Position numbers and translations under genes: made by a program
The notes under the pieces: generated by a model
Databases searched by the model: none
What the model saw: the letters and a program-made list of their open reading frames with translations, nothing else
What the model was told of the DNA's origin: nothing
Part shown: one piece after another, positions 48,810 to 57,050 of the stretch
Layout: each line of letters begins with the position of its first letter
Numbering within the stretch: the first letter of the stretch is position 1
Origin: PSLL01 sp964389705
GTDB lineage: Bacteria; Desulfobacterota_D; UBA1144; Nemesobacterales; CSP1-2
Direction: 5' to 3'
Length of the DNA stretch: 58,183 bases
NCBI GenBank assembly: GCA_964389705.1
Contig: CAYMEO010000004.1
Coordinates: 1-58,183, forward strand

Positions 48810-49478
48810 ATCGCGGTTTGAGTGTAATGAACGACAAAAAACCAGAGTCTCAATGGCGATTCCGCCCTGAAGAAGAGACACACGACATATATAAGATTCA
48901 TAGACAGGCATTTCGCGAGCCGCCTGAGCCAAGGGAGGGGCTTGAGCCTCCTCCATGGTGGCTCTGGGCTGTTTCTGTGATTCTTATCTTCTGGGGAGGT
49001 TTTTATCTAGGAAGATACGGAGGGATCTTTGGGCCCTATCCGCACGTTCTAGAGGAGAAAAGGATCCTTGGGTCTGTGGAAATAGCTCGGCCCCCTCTTG
49101 GGGGGACGAATCGGGGTGTAGATGGTGGAGAGGTATATGCAAGAATATGTGTCTCATGTCATCAACCAAATGGTCAGGGTATTGTGGGGGCATTTCCTCC
49201 GCTTGCCGGCTCGGATTGGCTATTAAAAGACCCTGAGACGCCCATACGTATTGTACTTCATGGGCTACAGGGGTCTATAGAGGTAAAGGGAATGACTTAC
49301 AATGGTGTTATGCCTGAATGGGGGTCGAGGCTTTCAGATGAGGAGATTGCCGCTGTTCTTACGCATGAGCGAAGGAGTTGGGGGAATTCTGCAGAGGAGA
49401 TTACATCGGATATGGTAGATAGAATTCGTAAGGAAACTGCTAATCGCACGACTCCCTGGACACCAGATGAACTACAAA
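48429..49478 (+). repeat. 367-bp perfect direct repeat encoding a cytochrome c domain (48429-48795 and 49112-49478)
   Basis: The two segments agree base for base over 367 positions at an offset of 683 bases, including all synonymous sites, and are in the same coding frame of two adjacent genes. They encode the region from RGVDGGEVYARICVSCHQ to TTPWTPDELQ. Identity stops sharply at both ends. This points to a very recent tandem duplication or gene conversion, or to an assembly artefact. Confidence 0.93.
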
Positions 49479-49498
49479 GACTGGGCGGCTTACACTGA
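48827..49498 (+). CDS. CcoP-like membrane-anchored monohaem cytochrome c
   Basis: The 223 residues begin with a polar segment and one membrane span (WWLWAVSVILIFWGGFYLG, about 44-62), as in CcoP. A cytochrome c domain with CVSCHQPNGQG (Cys108, Cys111, His112) follows. Classical CcoP carries two haem c domains; only one is present here, and it is identical to the extra domain at the end of the preceding CcoO-like protein. I start at ATG 48827, though TTG 48818 is in frame. Neither has a good ribosome site, so translation may be coupled to ccoO, whose stop is 17 bases away. Confidence 0.85.
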   Translation: MNDKKPESQWRFRPEEETHDIYKIHRQAFREPPEPREGLEPPPWWLWAVSVILIFWGGFYLGRYGGIFGPYPHVLEEKRILGSVEIARPPLGGTNRGVDGGEVYARICVSCHQPNGQGIVGAFPPLAGSDWLLKDPETPIRIVLHGLQGSIEVKGMTYNGVMPEWGSRLSDEEIAAVLTHERRSWGNSAEEITSDMVDRIRKETANRTTPWTPDELQRLGGLH

Positions 49499-49601
49499 AT
49501 TTCATACTTTTATAATTCCGAGTTTGATATATCTCTGATTCGACCCTCCAGTTAGGACAATTAGCTATAGAGCAGCCGTCGTGATAAAATAGCTCATATA
49601 T

Positions 49602-50759
49602 ATGTCTAGTATAAATCTTTCCAAATCCATAAAAGAGAAGGCACTGGAGATTGGGTTTGATTCAGTGGGTATATCTCCCGTAGGTTCATTTCCCGAGAGC
49701 CAGTTTTACAAAGAGTGGCTCGCAAAGGGGTTTGCAGGTGAGATGAAGTACATGGAGAGAGAGCCGGATAAGAGGGCAGATATTAAGAACATACTTCCTG
49801 AGGCAAAATCTGTTATATCGTGCGGACTGAATTACAATACCGATTACCCCTATTCTATCAAAGAGTATGACAGACGAAGGGGATGGATTTCACGATACGC
49901 ATGGGGTGATGATTATCACAACGTTATGAAGGATAGGCTTCTAATTCTGCTGGATTTTATTATGCGAATAAGTCCGGGGGAAATAAGAGCCCATATATAC
50001 GTCGATACTGGGCCGGTTCTTGACAGGGTTTATGGAAAGTATGGGGGGATAGGATGGTTTGGGAAGAACACGTGTATTATAAACCAGAAAATCGGCTCCT
50101 GGATTTTTATCGGGGAGATAATAACGAATCTTGAGCTTGAGTATGATAGCCCTGTTCCCGACAAATGTGGCACATGCACACGATGCATTGATGCTTGTCC
50201 TACGGGAGCGATTCTTGAACCATACGTTCTTGACTCAAGGCTATGTATTTCATATCTCACCATAGAGCTTAAGGGAAAAATTCCATTAGAATTGAGGGAT
50301 AAATTAGGAAATAGTATTTTCGGCTGCGATATATGTCAGGATGTCTGTCCATGGAATAGAAAAGCGAAAATTACAGATGAACCATCGTTTCAGCCAAGAG
50401 ACGGTCTATACAATCCCGAGCTTTCTTCTCTTATGAAATTAAGCGAGGAGGACTTTAGAAGGGTTTTTAAAGGGAGTCCGATCAAAAGGGCAAAAAGAAA
50501 GGGGTTTCTCAGAAATGTCATTATTGCAATGGGAAATTCGGGCTCAAAAGAGTTTATTCCCCATATTAAAGAGGCCTTGGATGACAAAGACCCAATGGTC
50601 AGAGCCCATGCTGCATGGGCTCTTTGGAGGCTCGAAGGGGAAGGTTCTTATAAGACCCTATTGGATCATCTTGAAATTGAATCCGACCCTATGGTTAGGG
50701 AGGAGATTGCTTCTATTTTGAATCTCTGTGAAAAAGATAACCACTCGACCACGAATTGA
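49602..50759 (+). CDS. queG: Epoxyqueuosine reductase
   Basis: QueG reduces epoxyqueuosine to queuosine in tRNA anticodons using cobalamin and two [4Fe-4S] clusters. The 385-residue protein shows the N-terminal LEIGFDSVGISPV domain, YVDTGPVLDRVYGKYGGIGW, then cluster motifs CGTCTRCIDACPTGAI and CDICQDVCPWNRKAK. A C-terminal HEAT-repeat region (about 310-375, AMGNSGSKEFIPHIKEALDD) matches full-length QueG. It starts 104 bases after the oxidase genes without a clear ribosome site and is probably unrelated to them. Confidence 0.95.
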   Translation: MSSINLSKSIKEKALEIGFDSVGISPVGSFPESQFYKEWLAKGFAGEMKYMEREPDKRADIKNILPEAKSVISCGLNYNTDYPYSIKEYDRRRGWISRYAWGDDYHNVMKDRLLILLDFIMRISPGEIRAHIYVDTGPVLDRVYGKYGGIGWFGKNTCIINQKIGSWIFIGEIITNLELEYDSPVPDKCGTCTRCIDACPTGAILEPYVLDSRLCISYLTIELKGKIPLELRDKLGNSIFGCDICQDVCPWNRKAKITDEPSFQPRDGLYNPELSSLMKLSEEDFRRVFKGSPIKRAKRKGFLRNVIIAMGNSGSKEFIPHIKEALDDKDPMVRAHAAWALWRLEGEGSYKTLLDHLEIESDPMVREEIASILNLCEKDNHSTTN

Positions 50760-50855
50760 CGCGGATTAATCACAAATGAGAATCAATAGAATACGGGATA
50801 TGGAAGATAGGTTTAAAATTTTATATCCTACATCGTCTAACATCGGAGGTTCCTT

Positions 50856-51275
50856 ATGATTGATGAACAGTCTGAGGAGGTGCTCAGAGTAAATGAGAAA
50901 TTTTACCGGGCGCTTGAGAACGGCAAACTAGATTTGATGGAAGAGGTTTGGTTAAAAGATCCAAGGGCAAAATGTGTCCATCCGGGCTGGCCTATGCTCT
51001 GGGGTTGGGAGGCGATCAGGCAGAGTTGGAAAAACATATTTGAATCAGGGGTTCCAATAAAGGTTCAAATATCAAATGTAACTGTAGAGGTATCGGGAGA
51101 TTTGGCTTGGGTTACATGCATTGAGCATATAAGTTATGTAATTAAAGACCAGGTTCAGATAAATCTGGCTCAGGCGACAAACATATTTGAGCGCCAAGGT
51201 TCCAGTTGGCTTATGGTTCATCACCATGCCTCCCCTATGCCTGTGCCGAAGAAAGTAGACGAGAAGCTACAGTGA
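50856..51275 (+). CDS. SnoaL/NTF2-like fold protein
   Basis: The 139 residues have the pattern of a ketosteroid-isomerase/NTF2 cone: an N-terminal helix VNEKFYRALENGKLDLMEEVW, CVHPGWPMLWGWEAIRQSW and strand-rich DLAWVTCIEHISYV with a closing WLMVHHHASPMP. This form (HPGWPMLxGWEAIxxSW) is found in the DUF4440/SnoaL-like group. Members are small enzymes or ligand binders of unclear substrate. GGAGGTT precedes the ATG. The next small gene follows after 18 bases. Confidence 0.83.
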   Translation: MIDEQSEEVLRVNEKFYRALENGKLDLMEEVWLKDPRAKCVHPGWPMLWGWEAIRQSWKNIFESGVPIKVQISNVTVEVSGDLAWVTCIEHISYVIKDQVQINLAQATNIFERQGSSWLMVHHHASPMPVPKKVDEKLQ

Positions 51276-51293
51276 TTCTAAAGGAGAATTCAA

Positions 51294-51509
51294 ATGTGCT
51301 GTGATGATATGGAGAGGGGTTTGCAAGGGGGAATCGTAATTATCATGGATAAGTCCTACATAGAAAACGGAAGAATTATGAACATGGTTGAGTCAGAGTA
51401 TTATTTGAAGAGAGAAATGGAAAATAGAGGCTGTGACTACTATGGAATCAACTTCTGTCCATTCTGCGGGATGGCAATATCACTTGTCGCCCAGGGGTTT
51501 TCGGGATAG
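51294..51509 (+). CDS. Small CxxC protein, unknown function
   Basis: The 71-residue product carries CPFCGM (Cys55, Cys58), further cysteines at 2, 3 and 47, and is otherwise polar. The CPFCG motif suggests half of a zinc ribbon, possibly completed by dimerisation or by the other cysteines. AAAGGAG lies well placed before the ATG, and the gene follows the SnoaL-like gene after 18 bases, so they are probably cotranscribed. I do not recognise a family. Confidence 0.6.
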   Translation: MCCDDMERGLQGGIVIIMDKSYIENGRIMNMVESEYYLKREMENRGCDYYGINFCPFCGMAISLVAQGFSG

Positions 51510-51677
51510 TAGGGACATATCGAAATACGCCCTTGTATCTATTCGAACAACTCTTCCTCATTTAAGTTTTGTTAGGCGGAAGGCGTAGCGAGAATGATAT
51601 AGTCGGGGTTTTCTATCTAATCCGTTGCTGTTAATATTAAATTCTGCTAAATTTTTGTTTTAGTGTGGAGGTTGGTA

Positions 51678-51989
51678 ATGCCCATCAGACTTTTAGACCT
51701 AAGGAAATTCGCAATTGAAAAAAGAGTGGACGTGGGTTTTAGGGATAAAAACTCGGGTGAGTTGTGTGTGGTCAATAAACACGGGATTGCGAAAATCCCC
51801 GGAAAAAACTCATTTAAGGAGCCGTTTCATATTGATATTGATGAGGCTATTAAAACGGCGACTGAGTTTATCATTGATGACGGCAAGGGAAAGCAGGTAA
51901 TTAATGAAGAGAAGATGTCTGAGATGATAGCCGATGCTCTGAGGCCTAAGGCCCAATCCGGGGTAACAGCAAAAAAGGAAGAGGACTGA
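51678..51989 (+). CDS. Conserved-looking hypothetical protein
   Basis: I start at ATG 51678 (MPIRLLDLRKF), which has GTGGAGG upstream; ATG 51663 lies before that site. The 103 residues are soluble, mixed alpha/beta by appearance (VGFRDKNSGELCVVNKHGIA), and end with a lysine/glutamate tail. No motif for catalysis or metal binding is visible. It precedes an exported protein gene by 17 bases on the same strand, suggesting cotranscription. Confidence 0.6.
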   Translation: MPIRLLDLRKFAIEKRVDVGFRDKNSGELCVVNKHGIAKIPGKNSFKEPFHIDIDEAIKTATEFIIDDGKGKQVINEEKMSEMIADALRPKAQSGVTAKKEED

Positions 51990-52006
51990 TTGAGAGTGAC
52001 AGATAC

Positions 52007-52588
52007 ATGTTAAAAATTATGACTATAGCACTGTCCATAATTTTAGGGACTTTTACTGTCCCTAGAGCAGATGAGGGGAAAACGGTGTCTGTGATGTCAG
52101 TAGATCAGTTATGCTCTAAATTCTCTTCTAATGAGAATAATTTTAAACAATTCAGAGGCAGGGAATTAGTAATTTCCGGGGATTTATCCGCGATTGGTGA
52201 TAAAAGAAAGGCGTTTCTGGGGAACAAAATAAATTTCATTGCCGAGTTGGTAATCTCTCCCGGAACGAAAAAAGGCCGATTTGGGGAAGGGATTGTACAA
52301 ACGGGTTGTACTGTTACCTGTCTCCTCAGTGTGCCCGGTGAGCAATGTCAAAATAATGCAGACGGAGAACTTGAATGTAATGAGATAACCAGCCCGAAGC
52401 TCCGGGAGAATCAAAGGATTTTACTTAGCCTAAATAGCGGCAGACCTCTGACTGTAAAAGGAACACTCAGGGGTAAATCCCAGGTTCCTCAATATTCAAC
52501 CCTTGGTACTCAAGTGGGTATAGTCAACTTCGTTTTATCCGAATGCGAAATAATAAAGGTTGCGACGGATGGCAACACTACAGAATGA
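52007..52588 (+). CDS. Exported protein with an OB-fold-like (tRNA_anti-like) domain
   Basis: A signal peptide (MLKIMTIALSIILGTFTVPRA, cleaved near residue 21) is followed by a domain of about 150 residues with the order SVDQLCSKFSSN, FRGRELVISGDLSAIG, then cysteines in CTVTCLL and GEQCQNN, and LTVKGTLRGKSQ with VLSECEII near the end. The helix-strand layout (a substituted 'xYxxNExxAdxxYkgk' start and a 'vxGxv' strand) suggests the OB-fold tRNA_anti-like family of periplasmic proteins. The cysteines could be disulfide-linked. Function unknown. Convergent with the TPR gene, 17 bases apart. Confidence 0.6.
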   Translation: MLKIMTIALSIILGTFTVPRADEGKTVSVMSVDQLCSKFSSNENNFKQFRGRELVISGDLSAIGDKRKAFLGNKINFIAELVISPGTKKGRFGEGIVQTGCTVTCLLSVPGEQCQNNADGELECNEITSPKLRENQRILLSLNSGRPLTVKGTLRGKSQVPQYSTLGTQVGIVNFVLSECEIIKVATDGNTTE

Positions 52589-52605
52589 GATAGTGCTATA
52601 TTATG

Positions 52606-53442
52606 CTACCTGTTTCGATCAAATTTCGGTAGATTTATAAGGGTTGTAAAATCGTAATCCGGGTCTAGTTCGAGTACCTTAAGCCATGCCTTAACTGCAT
52701 CCTCTATGGCACCGACTTTGAAAAAGGCAATTCCCAATGAGTGGTGGACAAAGGAATCGTAATTGCGAAAGCCCAAGGCCTGGTTGTAATAGCTAATTGC
52801 ACTCTCCCAAAGTCCCATTTTTAGGTATTTAAATCCCATCTCGCAATTCTTAGCCCATAGTTTATCCTTCTCGGGGATTGTATCAATCTGGAGGGTGGTC
52901 TCTTTCTTCACCTTTGTTATCTCGTCTACAATCTGCCCTAGATGGTGACGTGCCGGGGAGTTGTGAAAAATCGCTACTGACTGAAGTAGATCGGCAATTG
53001 CAAGGTTAATCCAATTGCTCGGTTTATTCTCGCGGCTCATTAGACTCAGTGCTCTTCTATAGTGTTCTCTACTTTCAATAAGCGCGTTCGTTCTTGAGAG
53101 AAACTCCCCCGCCTTTTGATGATGCGGCTCAATTTCTAGTGCCCGCCTATAGTACTCGGCTGCTTTGTCTATATTGCCAGATGCCCCCATAGCAGTGCCT
53201 AGGAGATAGAAACCCTCGGCTTGATTGGAATCAGATTTTATTGCCCTCTCGAAGGCCTCAACGGCTAGATCCGGTCTCGCAGTCTCAAGGTAACAGATGC
53301 CGAGATTTATCCAGACCTCATATATGTCTGGGTTGTTGACTGCTAATTCGCTGAAGATCTCTATCGCTTCATTAAACTCGGCTTCTTCTAGGGCTCTGAG
53401 CCCCAACTCAAATTTCTCTCTATCCATATTATTATTCTTCAT
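52606..53442 (-). CDS. Tetratricopeptide repeat protein
   Basis: About 278 residues with at least five TPR units, for example AEFNEAIEIFSELAVNNPDI, PDLAVEAFERAIKSDSNQAE, GNIDKAAEYYRRALEIEPHH and GAIEDAVKAWLKVLELDPDY. No signal peptide or membrane span is seen, so it is probably cytoplasmic. ATG 53442 is chosen; TTG 53451 and ATG 53427 are alternatives. It lies downstream of the cupredoxin and porin genes in the same direction with 28 bases between, so it is the third member of that operon and may act in their assembly. The role is inference. Confidence 0.85.
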   Translation of the reverse strand: MKNNNMDREKFELGLRALEEAEFNEAIEIFSELAVNNPDIYEVWINLGICYLETARPDLAVEAFERAIKSDSNQAEGFYLLGTAMGASGNIDKAAEYYRRALEIEPHHQKAGEFLSRTNALIESREHYRRALSLMSRENKPSNWINLAIADLLQSVAIFHNSPARHHLGQIVDEITKVKKETTLQIDTIPEKDKLWAKNCEMGFKYLKMGLWESAISYYNQALGFRNYDSFVHHSLGIAFFKVGAIEDAVKAWLKVLELDPDYDFTTLINLPKFDRNR

Positions 53443-53470
53443 AATCCTCAATAATCCCTAACCCCTATAT

Positions 53471-54184
53471 TTAAGCCCCCCAGTCGTCCTCGTTCCGAGG
53501 ATAGTCAGAGCCGTCTTTTCGCTTATGAGGTGGTATCTTCTCTGTTTCTTTTAGTTCGAGATTTGCCTTTGTCTCTTGCCCTGGGAGAACCTCGATCTCT
53601 GTGCTTACCCTCTGGGCTTTAGGCTTCCATGCATTTATCGTGTATTTTCCAGATGGGACGTTAGATATAGTGAATTTCCCATCTTTGTCTGTCTCCGCAA
53701 ATGCACTGTTTTCAAGAACAACCACGAAAGAGATCATCTGTGGATGGATATTGCAGAAAACGGGTACAAGGCCGGGCCTATCAAATGTGATGTTTTTTGG
53801 TGGATCGCTCGATTTATACTGGCCTAGGTCAAAGGATTTAATAGGCGATACGGAAAAGACATTATGGTATATGTTGTCATGATTTGGAAAGCTCACGGTT
53901 TGTCCGGCGACTATGGGGAGTACCATTGGATGAAAGCTCTTGTTTTCCTGGACTAGGGTTGGAACCCATTTCGGAGACTCATTTTTAAACCCTATAATGT
54001 ACACTATGGCGCCGCTCATATCGCTTTTCTCTTTAAAACCTCCCATGAACCTCTTTTCGAGAACCGTTACGGTTCCGCTTACTCTACCGTAATTCTTACT
54101 GGGGCTTTCATCACGCGAATGCGCCTTTAAGGAAGAGCCGAGAATAAAGGCTAGACATATTAAAATACTGATCCGAGTTTTCAT
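53471..54184 (-). CDS. Exported cupredoxin with a carboxypeptidase-regulatory-like domain
   Basis: After a signal peptide (MKTRISILICLAFILGSSLK, start at ATG 54184) there is a plastocyanin-like domain with a complete type 1 copper set: His in NIYHNVF, then Cys, His and Met in FCNIHPQM. A carboxypeptidase-regulatory-like beta domain (KFTISNVPSGKYTINAWKP) follows. Proteins of this design are often labelled methylamine utilisation protein without proof. It sits between a porin and a TPR gene in one operon. A periplasmic electron carrier or copper binder associated with the outer membrane is plausible. Confidence 0.85.
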   Translation of the reverse strand: MKTRISILICLAFILGSSLKAHSRDESPSKNYGRVSGTVTVLEKRFMGGFKEKSDMSGAIVYIIGFKNESPKWVPTLVQENKSFHPMVLPIVAGQTVSFPNHDNIYHNVFSVSPIKSFDLGQYKSSDPPKNITFDRPGLVPVFCNIHPQMISFVVVLENSAFAETDKDGKFTISNVPSGKYTINAWKPKAQRVSTEIEVLPGQETKANLELKETEKIPPHKRKDGSDYPRNEDDWGA

Positions 54185-54219
54185 ATACACAGCCCTATAT
54201 ATATGAAACATTCTACACT

Positions 54220-55509
54220 CTAAAAACTCACAGTAAACTGGGCTCTAAATCTGTTTGTATCCTTACCGGGGAACTCATTTCTGATAAAGGAATAATCGAA
54301 CTGGAGCTTCAGGTTATGGTTCTTTGTGAAATAGAAATTTAGCCCCGGCGTAATCTCCCAAATCTTATCATTGTCTGAGTGGTTGTTGAGGTCTATAAAA
54401 ACGAATCTTCCCGCAACCTCAACTAATTGTGGAAGTAGAAATATGCCGGATTGAATCCTGAATCCCTGAGAAAGAACGCTCTCTATATTTGTCTCATGGG
54501 GGTTTATATTTCTGAGATCATATTCTGCCTCAAGGGAAAAGATCAGGTATTTAATTGCAATGTCGGCAGAGAGTTGGAAGATATTGGCTTCATTTGAGCC
54601 TAATGCAGTTACCCTATCATTAATAACAGAGTTATCAGGACCCTTGTTTGCCGGCCTAAAATTAGGGAGATATAAAAGAGCCGCGCTTATGGCTATAAGC
54701 GGTGTCTTTGGATTTCCGAATGTTCCTTGGGAATACGTGTAATCTCCAAAAACTGGAAAGGGTTGAATGGAGGAATATCTCAGCTCTCCAGTTGGAGTGA
54801 ACATGACCCTTCCGACATAGAGTAGATTTGAATCTACATTCACGGAGTTTCTCCCATTTCCGTTAAACACGCCGACGCTGTATGTGATGAATCTACTTAC
54901 AATCCCACCTACAGAGGCGCCAATATCGCGACCGAAACTAAATTCCCGATTTAGGATCGACGTATCCACGAGTTGGAGATTAAAAGGATCGGTTATCTCT
55001 TCCCTATTAAATGGAACCCTGTACTGCCCCACTCTTGGAACCGCCTGATCTATCCTATTTGCGTCAATAATGTAGTCGAGAAGCTCTACACTGCGACTCG
55101 CATCGAGTATAATTAGGTACTTCAGCCAAGGATAGAATGCGTTGCCTCTAAAGACTATCCATAATCTCTTTATGTCAAAACTAGTATCGATCTTGTCTCC
55201 TTGGTCTTGCACGGAGAATTGAAATTGAGAGCGCAGGTTGATTTTAAGCGAAAATAGATCGTCTCTAGTTCGAAGGAAGAATCCACCACTGTATCCGGCT
55301 TCAATGTTCTTCCACCACTCGATGACATATGTCTTTGCCGGGGTCTCTTTTACCTCTAGCGTTTTACTCGGCTCTACATATTCTTTCTGTTTTTTTGACT
55401 CAAGTTCCTCGATGCGTTTATTTAATTCCTCGATCTTCTTTTCGTATTCTTCCTTAATCTCACGGATTTCGGATTTTAGTTTTTCAATCTCTCTTTCTTT
55501 GGCATCCAT
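54220..55509 (-). CDS. Phosphate-selective-porin-like (OprO/OprP family) protein, signal peptide out of frame
   Basis: The product starts with a 50-residue charged coiled coil (from KEREIEKLKSEIREIKEEYE), as in trimeric porins. A 16-strand-like beta barrel then shows alternating aromatic strands, GQYRVPFNREEITDP typical of the Porin_O_P family, and a terminal FRAQFTVSF with the C-terminal phenylalanine of outer-membrane barrels. No signal peptide is encoded in this frame. ATG 55571 in another frame reads MKVLTNLGFILLI, an export signal, and one extra base in the TATATAAAAA stretch (about 55527-55536) would join it to TFAQTPMDAKERE. The gene probably extends to 55571. Confidence 0.82.
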   Translation of the reverse strand: MDAKEREIEKLKSEIREIKEEYEKKIEELNKRIEELESKKQKEYVEPSKTLEVKETPAKTYVIEWWKNIEAGYSGGFFLRTRDDLFSLKINLRSQFQFSVQDQGDKIDTSFDIKRLWIVFRGNAFYPWLKYLIILDASRSVELLDYIIDANRIDQAVPRVGQYRVPFNREEITDPFNLQLVDTSILNREFSFGRDIGASVGGIVSRFITYSVGVFNGNGRNSVNVDSNLLYVGRVMFTPTGELRYSSIQPFPVFGDYTYSQGTFGNPKTPLIAISAALLYLPNFRPANKGPDNSVINDRVTALGSNEANIFQLSADIAIKYLIFSLEAEYDLRNINPHETNIESVLSQGFRIQSGIFLLPQLVEVAGRFVFIDLNNHSDNDKIWEITPGLNFYFTKNHNLKLQFDYSFIRNEFPGKDTNRFRAQFTVSF

Positions 55510-55646
55510 AGGCGTTTGTGCAAATGTTTTTATATAAGAAGAATAAATCCTAAATTCGTTAGCACCTTCATGGTAAAGACCCCATTATTGTCGGATTAAA
55601 AGAGGAGTGATCAAGCCTATAACACCATTCTAACAAATTATTCGAT

Positions 55647-55675
55647 TTAACAAAAGATTCCGTTGTGTATAGAAT
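55647..55675 (+). promoter_or_regulatory. Sigma70-type promoter of the nitroreductase-like gene
   Basis: TTAACA (55647-55652) and TAGAAT (55670-55675) are separated by 17 bases. The coding start at 55733 lies about 50 bases downstream of the expected transcript start, with AGGAGGAGAGGG before its ATG. Confidence 0.5.
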
Positions 55676-55732
55676 ATATAGAGGCAACCCGCCGAGTCGC
55701 CTTAATAAAAGGAAATTTAGGAGGAGAGGGTC

Positions 55733-57034
55733 ATGAATATTCCAGAAGGGCTAGATGTTGCCTTAAACTTTGGTCTCCTCGATTCCATATTCACAAGACG
55801 CTCGAGAAGATTCGGTTTAGGTATGGAGATAAAAGAGGGCACACTGAAATACAAATCCAGGTTCGAGCCGATACCGCTTACGGAGTTGGAAGAGGCGTTT
55901 CTGATATGGGCTGGAACCGGAGTCACGGGGCTTTCTCTTGGCGACCTTCCAAGGACCGGAATCTCTTGGCTTTTTCAATGGACTGGACGCTCTTGGCCGT
56001 GCTCGTGCAACTCGCACTCAACTGAGCTCTTCTATACAAACGACAGGGGCGTGTATATGGTAAGGCTATTTAACCTTATGCCTGAGCGGACTGCGATTTT
56101 TCCCGGCAAATCAGAAGAAGAAAAGCTGGAGAAGGTACTTCAGCTTTTTAGAAAGAGCCTAATAAAACTTCAAGACGGAAGGGCGAGTCTGCCTAAGGGC
56201 GAGCCGGGGCTTTTTGATTTCAATGCCTGGAATACGAATATGCCGGGGACAACGTTCTTCGTTCCCGTCACAAACACAACCGTTGAGTACATGATTCTCC
56301 TTTTTATATACTTCGGTTCAAAGTACGGATTCAATATTATTGATGAGCTAAACGGCGGAAGATCGTGTGGTCTTGATAAGTGGATTAAGAAGGGCTACAT
56401 AAAAAACGATGTTAGGATGTCCCTTTTTGACCTTGAGATTCGGGTTCTGACAACACTAAACGTTGAGCAGGCGTTTATCTGCCAGAATATGAACCTCGCG
56501 CTTCAGGCACTGGGTCTCGGCGGATGGGCTTTTACAGGGCTTCTCCCACATTATGCCCTTGGTGTGAACCCATCTTATAAGGGGTTGGGATTCAGGTTCA
56601 TAATGCCTGAGAAGAGTTTAAGAACTATACTCAATCCAGTTCCTGTAGGGCGCGATGGCATTTTTGAGGCATTATGTCCGCCTTATGTCAGGGATATGGG
56701 CGAAGCGGTAGATAAATTTCTAAATATGAGAGGGGAATTCTGGAAAGAGGGAAATCCATATCCATATCAAAATCCGCATGGAGTGCTTCAGGATGAGTAT
56801 CACCCTTCTGAAGAGAGAATACAGATTGTAAAGGATTTCTGTAACTACGTTTATGAGAACTACGGGAGGTTTCCCGCATTTCTTGATCCGATGTTTGTAA
56901 GGCTCGTTTTTCAGGCTCATCACCTTGATCTGGAATTCTACGATAAGCACTACACAGAGGGGGCATACACTGAGATTCATAAAAACCACTTCAAACTCTG
57001 GCATCCAGAGATTAATTTAATGGGTGACAGTTAG
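55733..57034 (+). CDS. Nitroreductase-like protein, unknown function
   Basis: The 433-residue product opens with FTRRSRRFGLGMEIKEG and PIPLTELEEAFLIWAGTGVTGLSLGD, which follows the FMN-binding N-terminal pattern of nitroreductases (TRRSxRxF, PLxxEELEExLxAxxG). The rest is much longer than a classical nitroreductase (about 200) and includes NGGRSCGLDKW and a cysteine-rich SWPCSCNSHS. A flavin-dependent role is inferred only from the N-terminus. AGGAGGAGAGGG gives a strong ribosome site. A 41-residue membrane peptide gene follows 16 bases later. Confidence 0.7.
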   Translation: MNIPEGLDVALNFGLLDSIFTRRSRRFGLGMEIKEGTLKYKSRFEPIPLTELEEAFLIWAGTGVTGLSLGDLPRTGISWLFQWTGRSWPCSCNSHSTELFYTNDRGVYMVRLFNLMPERTAIFPGKSEEEKLEKVLQLFRKSLIKLQDGRASLPKGEPGLFDFNAWNTNMPGTTFFVPVTNTTVEYMILLFIYFGSKYGFNIIDELNGGRSCGLDKWIKKGYIKNDVRMSLFDLEIRVLTTLNVEQAFICQNMNLALQALGLGGWAFTGLLPHYALGVNPSYKGLGFRFIMPEKSLRTILNPVPVGRDGIFEALCPPYVRDMGEAVDKFLNMRGEFWKEGNPYPYQNPHGVLQDEYHPSEERIQIVKDFCNYVYENYGRFPAFLDPMFVRLVFQAHHLDLEFYDKHYTEGAYTEIHKNHFKLWHPEINLMGDS

Positions 57035-57050
57035 AAAAGGAACTAAATAG

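Noticed and set aside
55663..56025. 120-codon frame overlapping the nitroreductase-like gene start
   Set aside because: It overlaps a strong gene with a good ribosome site in another frame and contains no family motif.
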